This document shows positions 7,966 to 17,309 of a stretch of 22,214 nt of DNA, one piece after another. The first letter of the stretch is position 1, and every line of letters begins with the position of its first letter. The notes beneath the pieces are model-generated. The model was given only the letters and a program-made list of their open reading frames with translations. It made no database searches and was not told the DNA's origin. The translations under genes and the position numbers were made by a program. The stretch spans positions 1 through 22,214 of IMG/VR virus record IMGVR_UViG_3300042691_035364. One strand, written 5' to 3'. The stretch comes from a virus.

Positions 7966-9035
7966 TGGCATACTATTTCCTAACAGCATCAAAAGATGCA
8001 ACAATTTATTTACAACAACCAAATCAAAATACTGGTTTGGATGAGATATTAGAAATTAGTAAACTTTACTATGGAAATATCAAAGATGTATCACGTACTC
8101 TTTTAAAATTTGAAGTTGGATTTTTATCATCATCTTTAGTAGATAATACTATTAAAATGGAAGAAGCTACCTTAATTTTAAAAGAAACTAAAAGTGAGGA
8201 AGTTCCATTAGATTTCACTTTATATGCATATCCAATATCACAAAGTTGGCAAATGGGAAAAGGTACACGATTTGATAACGTATCAACTCAAGGGGTAACT
8301 TGGAATTATAGAGAAGGTGATACTAAATTAGATTGGTTGCAAAATGGGCTTACACTTGGAACTGATGCCAATCCAAATAATGGTACTGGTGGTACTTGGT
8401 ATGTAGTTAGTGGTTCGATTCAATCATTTGAATACAAATCTACTGATATATTAATGGATTTAAAACCAATGCTGAAAGCTTGGATGAGTGGTTCTATTCC
8501 AAATGATGGATTGATAATTAAATTTAGTGATAGTTTAGAAAACGATACTGAAGATTATGGTGTATTAAAATTATTTAGTAAGGAAACAAATACAATATAT
8601 CAACCAAAAATTAGAATAGGCTGGGATAATCAAAGTTATGTAACTGGTTCTTTACCTGCATTAACGGTAGGAGATATAAAAATTGGAATCACAAATTTAA
8701 AGAAAGAATATAAAGTTGGTACAACGCCAACTATAAGAATTTTTGGTAGAGAATTATATCCACTTAAAACTTTTACAAATAAGTTTGTATATGCTGATGT
8801 AAAATATTTACCAGAAACAACCTATTATCAAATAAAAGATTTTGCATCAAATGATATTATAATTCCATTTGGTGATTATTCTAAAATAGATTGCGATGAA
8901 AATGGTAACTATGTAAAATTAAATCTTTCTAATTGGGAAGCTGGTAGAGTTTATAAAATAGAATTCAAAGTTGATAATAATGGTGATATACAATATTTTG
9001 ATAATGAATTAACTTTCAATGTTGTAAAAGATTAA
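7965..9035 (+). CDS. Virion protein with N-terminal DNRLRE-like beta-sandwich domain, 356 aa
   Basis: Residues about 5-215 resemble the DNRLRE / CBM96-type beta-sandwich: ASKDATIYLQQPNQNTGLDE, then a Gly-containing loop, SRTLLKFEVGFL, ATLILKET, and a late WMSGSIPNDGLIIKFSDS. These domains are known mainly from secreted polysaccharide-binding proteins. The second half (about 225-356) is a separate beta-rich region (TVGDIKIGITNLKKEYKVGT to the end) that may be Ig-like. No enzyme motif is seen. It sits between gp6 and a coiled-coil structural protein with a one-base overlap upstream, so it is probably a baseplate-periphery or adhesion protein. The domain call is by pattern memory and only moderately certain. 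Confidence 0.75.
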   Translation: MAYYFLTASKDATIYLQQPNQNTGLDEILEISKLYYGNIKDVSRTLLKFEVGFLSSSLVDNTIKMEEATLILKETKSEEVPLDFTLYAYPISQSWQMGKGTRFDNVSTQGVTWNYREGDTKLDWLQNGLTLGTDANPNNGTGGTWYVVSGSIQSFEYKSTDILMDLKPMLKAWMSGSIPNDGLIIKFSDSLENDTEDYGVLKLFSKETNTIYQPKIRIGWDNQSYVTGSLPALTVGDIKIGITNLKKEYKVGTTPTIRIFGRELYPLKTFTNKFVYADVKYLPETTYYQIKDFASNDIIIPFGDYSKIDCDENGNYVKLNLSNWEAGRVYKIEFKVDNNGDIQYFDNELTFNVVKD

Positions 9036-9036
9036 A

Positions 9037-10050
9037 ATGTTAAAAACAGGATTAAAAAACGAGCAAAAAGTTGGACAGATTTTAGTTAGTGGTTCATTGG
9101 CAATCACAACTAAAAATTCATTTGGTGTCCATGTATTTAGCGGTTCTGTTATGGATGATGGTATTGTTTCTGGAAAGTTATCAAGACCAAAATATAAAGA
9201 ATCCGAACTATTAAAATCGATAGATACAACAATTATAGAATTAATTCCAGTGGAAGCACCTGTTCTTCCTGAAATGGTTTTAAAATCAATCTATGATGCG
9301 GCATTGGTAGAAATAGCTAATAGGGATGTTATAATAACACAACTGAATAATGATATATTGGATTTGAGAGCTAAAGTTATTGAATTAGAAATAGTCACAC
9401 AAAGCTTATTGGTTCAAATAGATAGTAAAGATTTAATAGTGGCCACTGCGGAAAATCAAACACAGCAGGCAAACTCAAAGGTAACTGGTACGATAGTGGA
9501 ACTTCAAAATTCTATACAAAAAGCAACGGCAGAATCTATTCAGAGAGTATCATTATTTGCTAGAAATCAAACTTTAGAAAAGCAGGTAGAACAACTAAGA
9601 GAAGAATTATTTGGTAAGTCTGCAAAATTACAGGAAGGATTTAAAGTATCTGATGATTTTGCAGTTAAAGTTATAAACATTTCGGAAAAGCAATATCCTG
9701 ATATAACATTTAGAGGTAGAGCAAAGGATGATGGTAGGGGTAGATTTATCAATGGACCTGAACTTAGAGTTAGTAACTTTACAAAAAAACCAGTAACATT
9801 ATCGTTTACACAAGATGGTGCAATCGCAGGTATATTTAAACAAATACCTTCAATTACATTACAACCTGGTGAGAATAAAGGACTTAAACTTGAAACAATA
9901 GATGGTAAAGTTGATGGATACAAACCTAGTGCTGGATTTGGATTTACTGGAGATACGGAATATAATGGTAATATTATTATAAAATCAGATGCCGGGTCAC
10001 TTAATATACCTGTTGCTTTACAAAAACAAAGAGGAGACCAATGGGGTTAA
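9037..10050 (+). CDS. Coiled-coil plus beta-domain virion protein, probable fibre or baseplate component, 337 aa
   Basis: The family is not recognised. The N-terminal 60 residues are beta-rich (GQILVSGSLAITTKNSFGVH). Residues about 80-205 are a long helical coiled coil with hydrophobic heptads (TQLNNDILDLRAKVIELEIV; RNQTLEKQVEQLREELFG). The last 130 residues form a beta-sandwich-like domain (AVKVINISEKQYPDITFRGR, PVTLSFTQDGAIAGIF, GNIIIKSDAGSLNIPVAL). This head-stalk-head design suits a trimeric fibre or whisker-like baseplate part. It starts one base after the preceding stop codon and is followed after 12 bases by another structural gene. Confidence 0.8.
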   Translation: MLKTGLKNEQKVGQILVSGSLAITTKNSFGVHVFSGSVMDDGIVSGKLSRPKYKESELLKSIDTTIIELIPVEAPVLPEMVLKSIYDAALVEIANRDVIITQLNNDILDLRAKVIELEIVTQSLLVQIDSKDLIVATAENQTQQANSKVTGTIVELQNSIQKATAESIQRVSLFARNQTLEKQVEQLREELFGKSAKLQEGFKVSDDFAVKVINISEKQYPDITFRGRAKDDGRGRFINGPELRVSNFTKKPVTLSFTQDGAIAGIFKQIPSITLQPGENKGLKLETIDGKVDGYKPSAGFGFTGDTEYNGNIIIKSDAGSLNIPVALQKQRGDQWG

Positions 10051-10062
10051 TAAAAATATAAA

Positions 10063-11328
10063 ATGGCAGTAAAAAAATTTAAAGATATAATCGATAACAA
10101 AGGATACCGAATAAACTCAAAAGATAGAAAAATATTTGAGGAGGGAAACCTGCAATCTTTTTTTGGATTTGGGGATAAAGATGCTATTGAATTTATTGTA
10201 TATGATATAAATGATAATCAATTACCACAAAAAGATGATAAATTAGTTAGATATGTAACGTTATCTACTGAAAATATAAAAGATTATTTTTTAATAGCCG
10301 AAGGTACTTTATTTGAAAAAAATCAATTCCCATCAGAATACTTTATAGATGTGGAAAGATTATTGAAAGAGGCCGGATATGATAATGGTATATTTAAAAC
10401 ACAAATCACTTTATTAAATAAAAGAGTTGGAAGTGAAGAACCACAGGACAAATTGTGGATTTCGGAAATATCACCATCCAGAACTGAAGTTAGACTATTT
10501 CCTATAAAAAACTCTGGATATGTAAATACGGAATTGGAAAAAAGGTATAGTATGTTCATTGCAAACCAGCAATTTAGAGATGATATAATTAACTCTGCAT
10601 TTGTATTTTTGGAAAAAATAACACCAATAACAATATCAGATTTTATCAGAAAAAAATATTCAAATGAATGGTTTGAAAAATTTAGAGCAGAATATAAAAT
10701 ATCAGATTTTGAAACATTAGTATCAAAAATACATAGTAAATTTATAGAATCAGCTGGATATTATTTTACAAATAGAAATTCTCAAATAACGAGCAATTTA
10801 TATGGTAAGAAATTAACCACAAAACCTAAGCTTGATTTATCTAAAAATGAAATAAAAGAAAGTTGTAAATTATTATTAGTAAATGCAATTGATTTTTACT
10901 TACCACAATTAGATGTAAAGAGAGATGTTACTCAAAAAGTTGGTTCAGAGGAAAGTTTGGATGATGTAGGTAAGGTTATGCAAAGATATGAGTTAGATAC
11001 CCAAATTAATACTTCATCTCCTGAAAAGAAAATTGTTACAATAGAGAAAACGCAAATAGATGAGAAGTTGTTGGAATTCAAAAGACAACTGGAAAAGGAA
11101 ACCCCAAAAACAGCAGTAGAACCTGTACCAGACCCACCAGTAGAAACACCTGTTGGTGACCCACCATACACCGAACCAGAACCACCTAAATATTTTGGTG
11201 GAGGCGGTGCGAGTGGATTTGCTAGTGGTGGTGGCGGAATGAGAGAGGTAAATCCAGCCGATTTTAGAGGACCCGGGTTTGGTGTAGCTGGTACTTCTAG
11301 AAATGATAGAGAGGAAGCACAACGATAA
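10063..11328 (+). CDS. Virion structural protein with Pro- and Gly-rich C-terminal tail, 421 aa
   Basis: The first 330 residues form a folded alpha/beta part. EISPSRTEVRLFPI (about 134-147) is a motif I associate with structural proteins of T4-like marine phages; no enzyme motif is seen. Residues 225-295 are helical. From about 345 the chain becomes a low-complexity linker, Pro/Glu-rich (PVPDPPVETPVGDPPYTEP), then Gly-rich (FGGGGASGFASGGGGM), ending in a charged segment. Such a tail probably tethers it to a partner, and the next gene begins with a similar Gly-rich stretch. Position between the wedge genes and the giant wedge-like protein suggests a baseplate role. I cannot equate it with a specific T4 protein. 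Confidence 0.8.
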   Translation: MAVKKFKDIIDNKGYRINSKDRKIFEEGNLQSFFGFGDKDAIEFIVYDINDNQLPQKDDKLVRYVTLSTENIKDYFLIAEGTLFEKNQFPSEYFIDVERLLKEAGYDNGIFKTQITLLNKRVGSEEPQDKLWISEISPSRTEVRLFPIKNSGYVNTELEKRYSMFIANQQFRDDIINSAFVFLEKITPITISDFIRKKYSNEWFEKFRAEYKISDFETLVSKIHSKFIESAGYYFTNRNSQITSNLYGKKLTTKPKLDLSKNEIKESCKLLLVNAIDFYLPQLDVKRDVTQKVGSEESLDDVGKVMQRYELDTQINTSSPEKKIVTIEKTQIDEKLLEFKRQLEKETPKTAVEPVPDPPVETPVGDPPYTEPEPPKYFGGGGASGFASGGGGMREVNPADFRGPGFGVAGTSRNDREEAQR

Positions 11329-11329
11329 G

Positions 11330-11338
11330 ATATTTATA
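11330..11338 (+). promoter_or_regulatory. Putative phage late promoter element, ATATTTATA
   Basis: ATATTTATA begins just past the stop codon of the preceding gene and ends 28 bases before the ATG at 11367. It fills a 38-base gap, while neighbouring junctions in this block are 12 bases or less, suggesting the gap exists to hold this site. Confidence 0.57.
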
Positions 11339-11366
11339 TATTAATAGAATAACATAAAGTAAAAAA

Positions 11367-14300
11367 ATGGCAGAAGCAAACGATGTACAAAACCCAAACT
11401 CCGAATTCAATAATTATTTGGTAAGCGATTCGGAATCTGTATCTGGCGTATCATTTGGTGGTGGCGCTGGCGCAGGCGGGTCATCTAATGTTAGAGGAGC
11501 ATCTGAATATGGATTTTCTGGAGTGGCCATTCCTATACAACCTGATGTAATTTCTGTACCAAATAATTTTAATGAACCAGGAGTAATCCCAACACCACTT
11601 ATACCAATAACATCAGAACCCGGCAGAGCAAACAGTGATTCATTTTACACATTTAGGGTAGCATCTACTGTTACAAATGCATCTATTTTTATAAATAATG
11701 AAAACATTTATAAAACTACACCACATACTTTTAGAAAATCGGTAAGTGAGTTGGCATTATTGCAAAATACTATTACCTTACAAAAAGAAGGGTATATATC
11801 TACTGAAAAATATGTAATAAGTGTTGTTCAAAATCCTAATTATAATTTTGGAATAAACATAAATCCGTATGATAGTTTGGTAAACTATTCTACTAGAGGA
11901 TTACTTGATTTATCCAACGCATCTTTAGTTTATTCATCTACTCCTTTATTTACAATAAAAATAGAATATTTTAAAGGTGATACAATTCAAGAATTTAACT
12001 ATAATATAGATGATAAAATACAAGTATTAGATTTTAGTGATTTTGTAGTTAAAAAAGAAGAACCAATAGTAGAAGAACCAAAAATTGATGAAAATAAAAT
12101 AACAATAAGCTTAGTTGGAGTTGATAATAGTGTAGATGTAGTTTCAGCAAATCCATTTGGATTAGGTCAAAACATTTCACAAAGAATTTCTACTGGAAAT
12201 AGTGAAATTAAAATTTCAAAAAGAAGTACATTAATAAGAAGTGCCGATACAACGTTATATAGAATTGTTTCATTGCAATTACTGCAAAATAATGAGATAT
12301 TACAAAACCTAACAGCAGCTGCAAATGAAAGTTTATCTTTTAATTTCAACCCGCAAGCGGGTGATATTATAAACATAACAACCGAAGCAGTTGTACAACA
12401 AGTTTTAGAAAATTTTCCAATCGTTAGGTTAGGTAACCCAGAAACAAAACGATTATATAATTTAAATTCTGAAGCGGCTGTACCAATTGCATTAATAAAA
12501 GAAAATAATGTTGTTGGTATAAGAGTTTATGTTAATGAAAAAGAATTTACTTATAATGTACCAACTGAAAACGAATTTGTAATATCAATACCGGCGAATG
12601 CATTTTTTGATATGGGTGTGTACAAAGTAATTATTGTTCCATTCAATACAAGAGGTGATGGTGATTTTGTAGAACTAAGTATAAACGCAACAAAAGACGT
12701 TTGGGTTGGGATACCTGATATTAGAAATATTAGTTATCCATCTGAATTATTTGGGCCCGATTATGTTGGTACTAATGTTAATTTTAATATATCATATGAA
12801 TCAGTAAGTACTGATTATGTAAAAATATACAAAGTAGGTAGTGATAAGTTTATAAAAGCATCTGCAAATGGAGTTGTAACATTAAACTTTCAACAACTAC
12901 TAGATTTAGATGCATCTCAAACATTTGAAGATGTAGATAAAATATCAATTATATTAAAATTAGTACCATACAATGAAAGTGGTAAAGAAATCGTAATTGG
13001 TAAGGAAGAATTAATTACTATTAATTTTGATAAAGGTGATTTAACAATACCAAGAGAAGTTGCTATAAGTAGAATTGCTGAAGGGTTTATTAATCAATTT
13101 GATGATAGACCATTTCAAATAGATTCATCTAAATATCTTACACATTTATTACATATAGGTAATGGTGATAATAAGGTAATTACAACTTGGACAGGAAGTC
13201 AAGGTTCATTAATATTGAAATTATATGAACCAATACCAACAACAATACAACCAAATCAACAAGTTTGGATTTCAAAATTACAAGCAAATCCAATAGTTGA
13301 AACAATAACAGTAAGTGGGGTAGATGCATCGTTCTGTCCACCATTAAAAGGACCTAATTTTTCATTAGAGCCTGATAATGGTATTGGTTTTAAAGTTTAT
13401 GATGAACTTATAGCTAGTGGCTCGTACACATCTACTGATTTAATAAATAAATTCGCTGAGCAAAATTCAATTGATACTGAAAAACTTAATATACAATATG
13501 TAAGTGGGTCTTCATATAGTTGGAATAATTTTGTACACTTTGGTTCGGCCGAAGAAAGAGTTAATAATTTTTATTTTAAAATAAAAATATTACAAGACCT
13601 AAGATTAAAATATCAAGGTTTAATAGCCGATACATTTATAAACCCATATCAAATATTAGATTCTACATTATTAACAGAATTATCAGAAGAAATAATTACG
13701 GAAGATTCTTTGTATAATTTAAACTGGGAAGTTTTTGTACAAAAAGGTTTCTCTCAAGCAGAAGAAGCTGAACGATTAGCAACAAAAATAAATAATTTAA
13801 TAAGAGGATTTGATGGATTTGAAAAGTGGCTTTACAAAACAGAAGATACACTTGCATTTCCTAAAGAAAATTATTTAGCACCAACTGGTATAACTTATAG
13901 GGTTTTAAAAAGTTGGGACAGTATTGATTCGGTTAGTTGGTTTGAATATGCAACTCAATCTGGTGGAAGTTATGATGTGTATAACATAAATTCGATGAAA
14001 AATAATATGCCTGAATATTTGGTGGAAGATTACCAAAATTCAGATTTCTTATTATTTTTGGATATGATAGGGCAACACTTTGATATATTATGGTGTTATA
14101 TAAATGCATTAAAAGCAAATAAAAATTTAGAACATAAGCAAGATATTGGTATAACAAATTCAATGGTATATAATATGCTTGATTCTATGGGATGGAAAGG
14201 AAAGCGAGCATTTGATTCACAATTCCTTTGGGAATATGCGTTTGGTACAAATGAAGCTGGAGTACCAAAATATAGTAGAAGTTTAGAGGATGCAAATAAC

Positions 14301-16610
14301 GAAGTTTGGAGAAGAATTCTAAACAACTTACCATATCTATTGAAGCATAAAGGAACTGGTAGAGCTATGAAAGCAATTATGGCTTGTTATGGTGTTCCGC
14401 AATCTATGTTGACAATAATGGAATTTGGAGGACCTCAAGACCCAACCAAAGGTGGTACTACTCAATTTACTTTTGATGATAGAACGGCAGCAATTTATTT
14501 GAAGGAAAATTCAAATGTAAAAATACCTTGGAAAGAAATATCTGGTTTTGGTGATTACCCTAATGGAGTTGAATTTAGAATACAACCAACATATAAACCA
14601 ACATCAAAATATACATTAATATCTGGAACAGAATGGACTTTGGATTTGGTAAAAACAACTGGTTCTTTTGCTAAATTAGAATTGAACTTTGGTGGTGACC
14701 AATCTACAAGTACATATTTTTCGGAAAGTATAAGTACACCAACATCATATTATATTTCGTATATAGATGATGAACCATACGCTTATGGTCCTGATTTAAA
14801 AACAGGAAGTTTAGATTTTCCTGTATCAACGGAAAATTATACAAATGTATTAATCAATAGACATAATAGTCCTGATTCATCTTCTTGGTTTGAGGTTTGG
14901 TTAGCAACATCAAATGGAAGTAGAATAACTACGTTTGTTAGTATGTCATTGGCAACGGATGATACACAATGGGAAACTGGTTCTTATTTACAAATTGGTG
15001 GTAATGGGTTTGATGGTAATTTGGATGAATTCCGTTTATGGAAAACACCATTACAATTAAGTAAATTCCAAAACCATACTCTATTCCCAGATGCGATTAA
15101 TGGTAATGATTTTGATTCATCAACAAAAGATTTAGTATTCCGTTTAGATTTCGAATATCCAAAAGATAGAAATTTAGACCCTAATATTAAAAACGTAGCT
15201 ATTAATGAAAGTTATGGTGAACAATTTGCATCAGCAAGTAATATGTGGGTTAATACAACATATCCATATCAATACGTTCCGTATGATAGAACTGTAACTG
15301 CAAATGTACCATCTTTAGGTTTAACATATTCTAATAAGATAAGATTTGAATCGGCATCTCTTGTTACGGATTTATCGTACAAAACAAGAGCAACTAAAAA
15401 AGCATTTGACCAAGCTCCAATAGATACAAATCGTTTGGGATTATTTTTATCTCCAACCAAAGAGTTAAATATGGATATATTAAAAGCATTTGGTGATTTT
15501 AATATTGATAATTATATCGGAGACCCATCAGATGAATATAGAGATAGTTATAAATCTTTAGCTGATTTAAGAGAATACTACTTTGAAAGACTTGGTAATA
15601 GAGATATATACGAATACATACGATTGGTAAAGTATATTGATAAATCTTTATTTGATGTATTATCAGATTTAGCACCTGCTAGAACAAATATATCAAAAGG
15701 ATTATTAATTGAACCGCATTATTTAGAGAGAAGTAAAACCAAATGGACTAAGCCAGAATCATTAAGAAATGATTATGAAACAAATATAGATACTAGAGAT
15801 GATACTAATATTGATTTAGAATATGCAGTTAAAAATTCTATTTTAGATTTAAAGGATTTAACTCAAGTTGGTGTAGAATTACCTAATTACGATACTACTT
15901 TAGAAGCAAATGATATTATCTTATTAGAAGGTACTAACCCGACATATCAATCTAATATAACATATAATTTGAATGATAATATAAAAACTGAATTTCCAAC
16001 ATATCCGAATACTGGTTCTGCAAATATATTTTGCCCAACTGGAGAAACTTTACTTGGAAGTGTGGATATATTTACATCAACTCAAATTGGAATGGAAAGA
16101 GATTCTTTGGCAAATGCTGGATTTGGATTATATGCAAAAAGAGGTAATGGTTTGGTTAGAAATTGGGAAGGTGTATTTGGTAATTCGGAAACAACTGGAA
16201 GTAGAAAATCTATATTCTTAGTAAAAGAACAATATACTGAATTTGAACAAATCCAAATATCAGGATACCCTGTTGCTGGATACCAACCTGGTGACCAAGT
16301 AAGATATAGAAAACAGCCCGTTATAAAAAACAAATATAGAGTATCTGTATTACCATTTAGTGGTAGTATTGAGCTTGGAAACGATATTGTAGAAGTACAA
16401 TCAGTAAATGGTTACTTACCATCTCATTATCGTTTTAAAAATAATTTAACTGAAGGTATGCAACGTTCTTACTTCAAAGGGTCTCAACAAACGATAGCAA
16501 CTACACCTGATGGATTGGAACCGGTAGAAACATTCTCAACTAATCCTAACATTCTTAGAGTGGCTAAGACGGGTAGAGGAAGTGGTGAACCAATACTTGA
16601 AGTGGATTAA
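11367..16610 (+). CDS. Giant baseplate wedge / tail protein with PEGA-like, tail-protein-I-like and LamG-like regions, 1747 aa
   Basis: This is the largest gene in the window and probably builds the outer wedge, in the manner of T4 gp7 (1032 aa), though it is much longer. Residues 20-50 are Gly/Ser-rich. About 90-155 resembles a PEGA domain (SIFINNENIYKTTPHTFRKS, ITLQKEGYISTEKYVISV). About 170-640 is a series of beta-rich, Ig-like segments. About 880-1012 is helical and ends in NNLPYLLKHKGTGRAMKAIM followed by CYGVP, the signature of P2 gpI-type tail proteins. About 1035-1245 is a LamG/concanavalin-like insertion with the hallmark FDGNLDEFRLWKTPL (near 1215-1229). The C-terminal part has LAPARTNISKGLLIEPHYLE, which I associate with wedge proteins of related phages. 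The lectin fold may contact host glycans. The virion role is well supported; exact equivalence to gp7 is not. Confidence 0.85.
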   Translation: MAEANDVQNPNSEFNNYLVSDSESVSGVSFGGGAGAGGSSNVRGASEYGFSGVAIPIQPDVISVPNNFNEPGVIPTPLIPITSEPGRANSDSFYTFRVASTVTNASIFINNENIYKTTPHTFRKSVSELALLQNTITLQKEGYISTEKYVISVVQNPNYNFGININPYDSLVNYSTRGLLDLSNASLVYSSTPLFTIKIEYFKGDTIQEFNYNIDDKIQVLDFSDFVVKKEEPIVEEPKIDENKITISLVGVDNSVDVVSANPFGLGQNISQRISTGNSEIKISKRSTLIRSADTTLYRIVSLQLLQNNEILQNLTAAANESLSFNFNPQAGDIINITTEAVVQQVLENFPIVRLGNPETKRLYNLNSEAAVPIALIKENNVVGIRVYVNEKEFTYNVPTENEFVISIPANAFFDMGVYKVIIVPFNTRGDGDFVELSINATKDVWVGIPDIRNISYPSELFGPDYVGTNVNFNISYESVSTDYVKIYKVGSDKFIKASANGVVTLNFQQLLDLDASQTFEDVDKISIILKLVPYNESGKEIVIGKEELITINFDKGDLTIPREVAISRIAEGFINQFDDRPFQIDSSKYLTHLLHIGNGDNKVITTWTGSQGSLILKLYEPIPTTIQPNQQVWISKLQANPIVETITVSGVDASFCPPLKGPNFSLEPDNGIGFKVYDELIASGSYTSTDLINKFAEQNSIDTEKLNIQYVSGSSYSWNNFVHFGSAEERVNNFYFKIKILQDLRLKYQGLIADTFINPYQILDSTLLTELSEEIITEDSLYNLNWEVFVQKGFSQAEEAERLATKINNLIRGFDGFEKWLYKTEDTLAFPKENYLAPTGITYRVLKSWDSIDSVSWFEYATQSGGSYDVYNINSMKNNMPEYLVEDYQNSDFLLFLDMIGQHFDILWCYINALKANKNLEHKQDIGITNSMVYNMLDSMGWKGKRAFDSQFLWEYAFGTNEAGVPKYSRSLEDANNEVWRRILNNLPYLLKHKGTGRAMKAIMACYGVPQSMLTIMEFGGPQDPTKGGTTQFTFDDRTAAIYLKENSNVKIPWKEISGFGDYPNGVEFRIQPTYKPTSKYTLISGTEWTLDLVKTTGSFAKLELNFGGDQSTSTYFSESISTPTSYYISYIDDEPYAYGPDLKTGSLDFPVSTENYTNVLINRHNSPDSSSWFEVWLATSNGSRITTFVSMSLATDDTQWETGSYLQIGGNGFDGNLDEFRLWKTPLQLSKFQNHTLFPDAINGNDFDSSTKDLVFRLDFEYPKDRNLDPNIKNVAINESYGEQFASASNMWVNTTYPYQYVPYDRTVTANVPSLGLTYSNKIRFESASLVTDLSYKTRATKKAFDQAPIDTNRLGLFLSPTKELNMDILKAFGDFNIDNYIGDPSDEYRDSYKSLADLREYYFERLGNRDIYEYIRLVKYIDKSLFDVLSDLAPARTNISKGLLIEPHYLERSKTKWTKPESLRNDYETNIDTRDDTNIDLEYAVKNSILDLKDLTQVGVELPNYDTTLEANDIILLEGTNPTYQSNITYNLNDNIKTEFPTYPNTGSANIFCPTGETLLGSVDIFTSTQIGMERDSLANAGFGLYAKRGNGLVRNWEGVFGNSETTGSRKSIFLVKEQYTEFEQIQISGYPVAGYQPGDQVRYRKQPVIKNKYRVSVLPFSGSIELGNDIVEVQSVNGYLPSHYRFKNNLTEGMQRSYFKGSQQTIATTPDGLEPVETFSTNPNILRVAKTGRGSGEPILEVD

Positions 16611-16631
16611 GATTGAAAATATTAATTGGTT

Positions 16632-16640
16632 ATATTTATT
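16632..16640 (+). promoter_or_regulatory. Putative phage late promoter element, ATATTTATT
   Basis: ATATTTATT differs from the other copies at the last base only. It ends 31 bases before the ATG at 16672, in a 61-base gap. An AT-only inverted repeat (TTTATTT, TAG, AAATAAA at 16635-16651) overlaps it and is probably incidental. Confidence 0.52.
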
Positions 16641-16671
16641 TTAGAAATAAAGCATTAAAAAACAATATCAA

Positions 16672-17295
16672 ATGGCATATTTAGATAATACCGAAATTAC
16701 CGTAGATGCAATCCTTACAAAAAAAGGTAGACAAAAATTAGCATCCGGTCAATCGTTAAACATTACGAAGTTTTCGTTGGGTGATGATGAAATTGATTAC
16801 ACCTTATACGAACCAGCACATCCAAAAGGTTCTGCATATTATGACTCAGCAATTAGAGCTATTCCTATTACGGAAGCATCTCCTGATGAAACTCAAGTAT
16901 TGAGATATAAATTAGTAACCTTGCCAAAGGGAACAACTCAAATTCCTGTTGTTAGATTTGGTGTACCATCTATCGCAGTTAATCAAACTGAAGGTGGTGT
17001 TGGATTAACACCAACAACTTCACCATCTGGAAATACAAACGCTGGATACACTGTGGTATTAACCGACCAAAGAGCTGGTACTATCACTGTGACTAGAGGA
17101 GCTACTAACGTTGGAAGTGTTCCTGTATTCTTAGGTGAAGAAATTACAACGACTGCACAAGTGGTAAGTGGTTTAGAATTTAGATTCACTCCAAATCCAA
17201 ACTTGACAATTGATATTTCTACAACAATAACAGTATACGGAAATGAAACTGGTGGTTCAGAAACTATCCCTGTAACTGTAACTTATAAAGCATAA
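16672..17295 (+). CDS. Virion structural protein with C-terminal beta domain, 207 aa
   Basis: The N-terminal half (1-90) has a conserved-looking pattern known to me from uncharacterised structural proteins of T4-like marine phages: AILTKKGRQKLASG, then KFSLGDDEIDYTLYEPAHPK and GSAYYDSAIRAIPITEAS. The C-terminal half (about 98-207) is Thr/Gly-rich and strand-rich (AGYTVVLTDQRAGTITVTRG, TVYGNETGGSETIPVTVTYK), consistent with an Ig-like or other beta-sandwich domain. No enzyme motif, signal peptide or membrane segment is present. It is the first gene after a late promoter-like motif and is followed after 14 bases by another structural gene. A tail or baseplate-decorating role is inferred from context. 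Confidence 0.82.
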   Translation: MAYLDNTEITVDAILTKKGRQKLASGQSLNITKFSLGDDEIDYTLYEPAHPKGSAYYDSAIRAIPITEASPDETQVLRYKLVTLPKGTTQIPVVRFGVPSIAVNQTEGGVGLTPTTSPSGNTNAGYTVVLTDQRAGTITVTRGATNVGSVPVFLGEEITTTAQVVSGLEFRFTPNPNLTIDISTTITVYGNETGGSETIPVTVTYKA

Positions 17296-17309
17296 AATAG
17301 ATATATAAA

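Noticed and set aside
16635-16651. Hairpin TTTATTT-TAG-AAATAAA as a terminator
   Set aside because: All-AT seven-base stem with a three-base loop and no T-tract; expected by chance in such AT-rich DNA and it overlaps the promoter-like motif.
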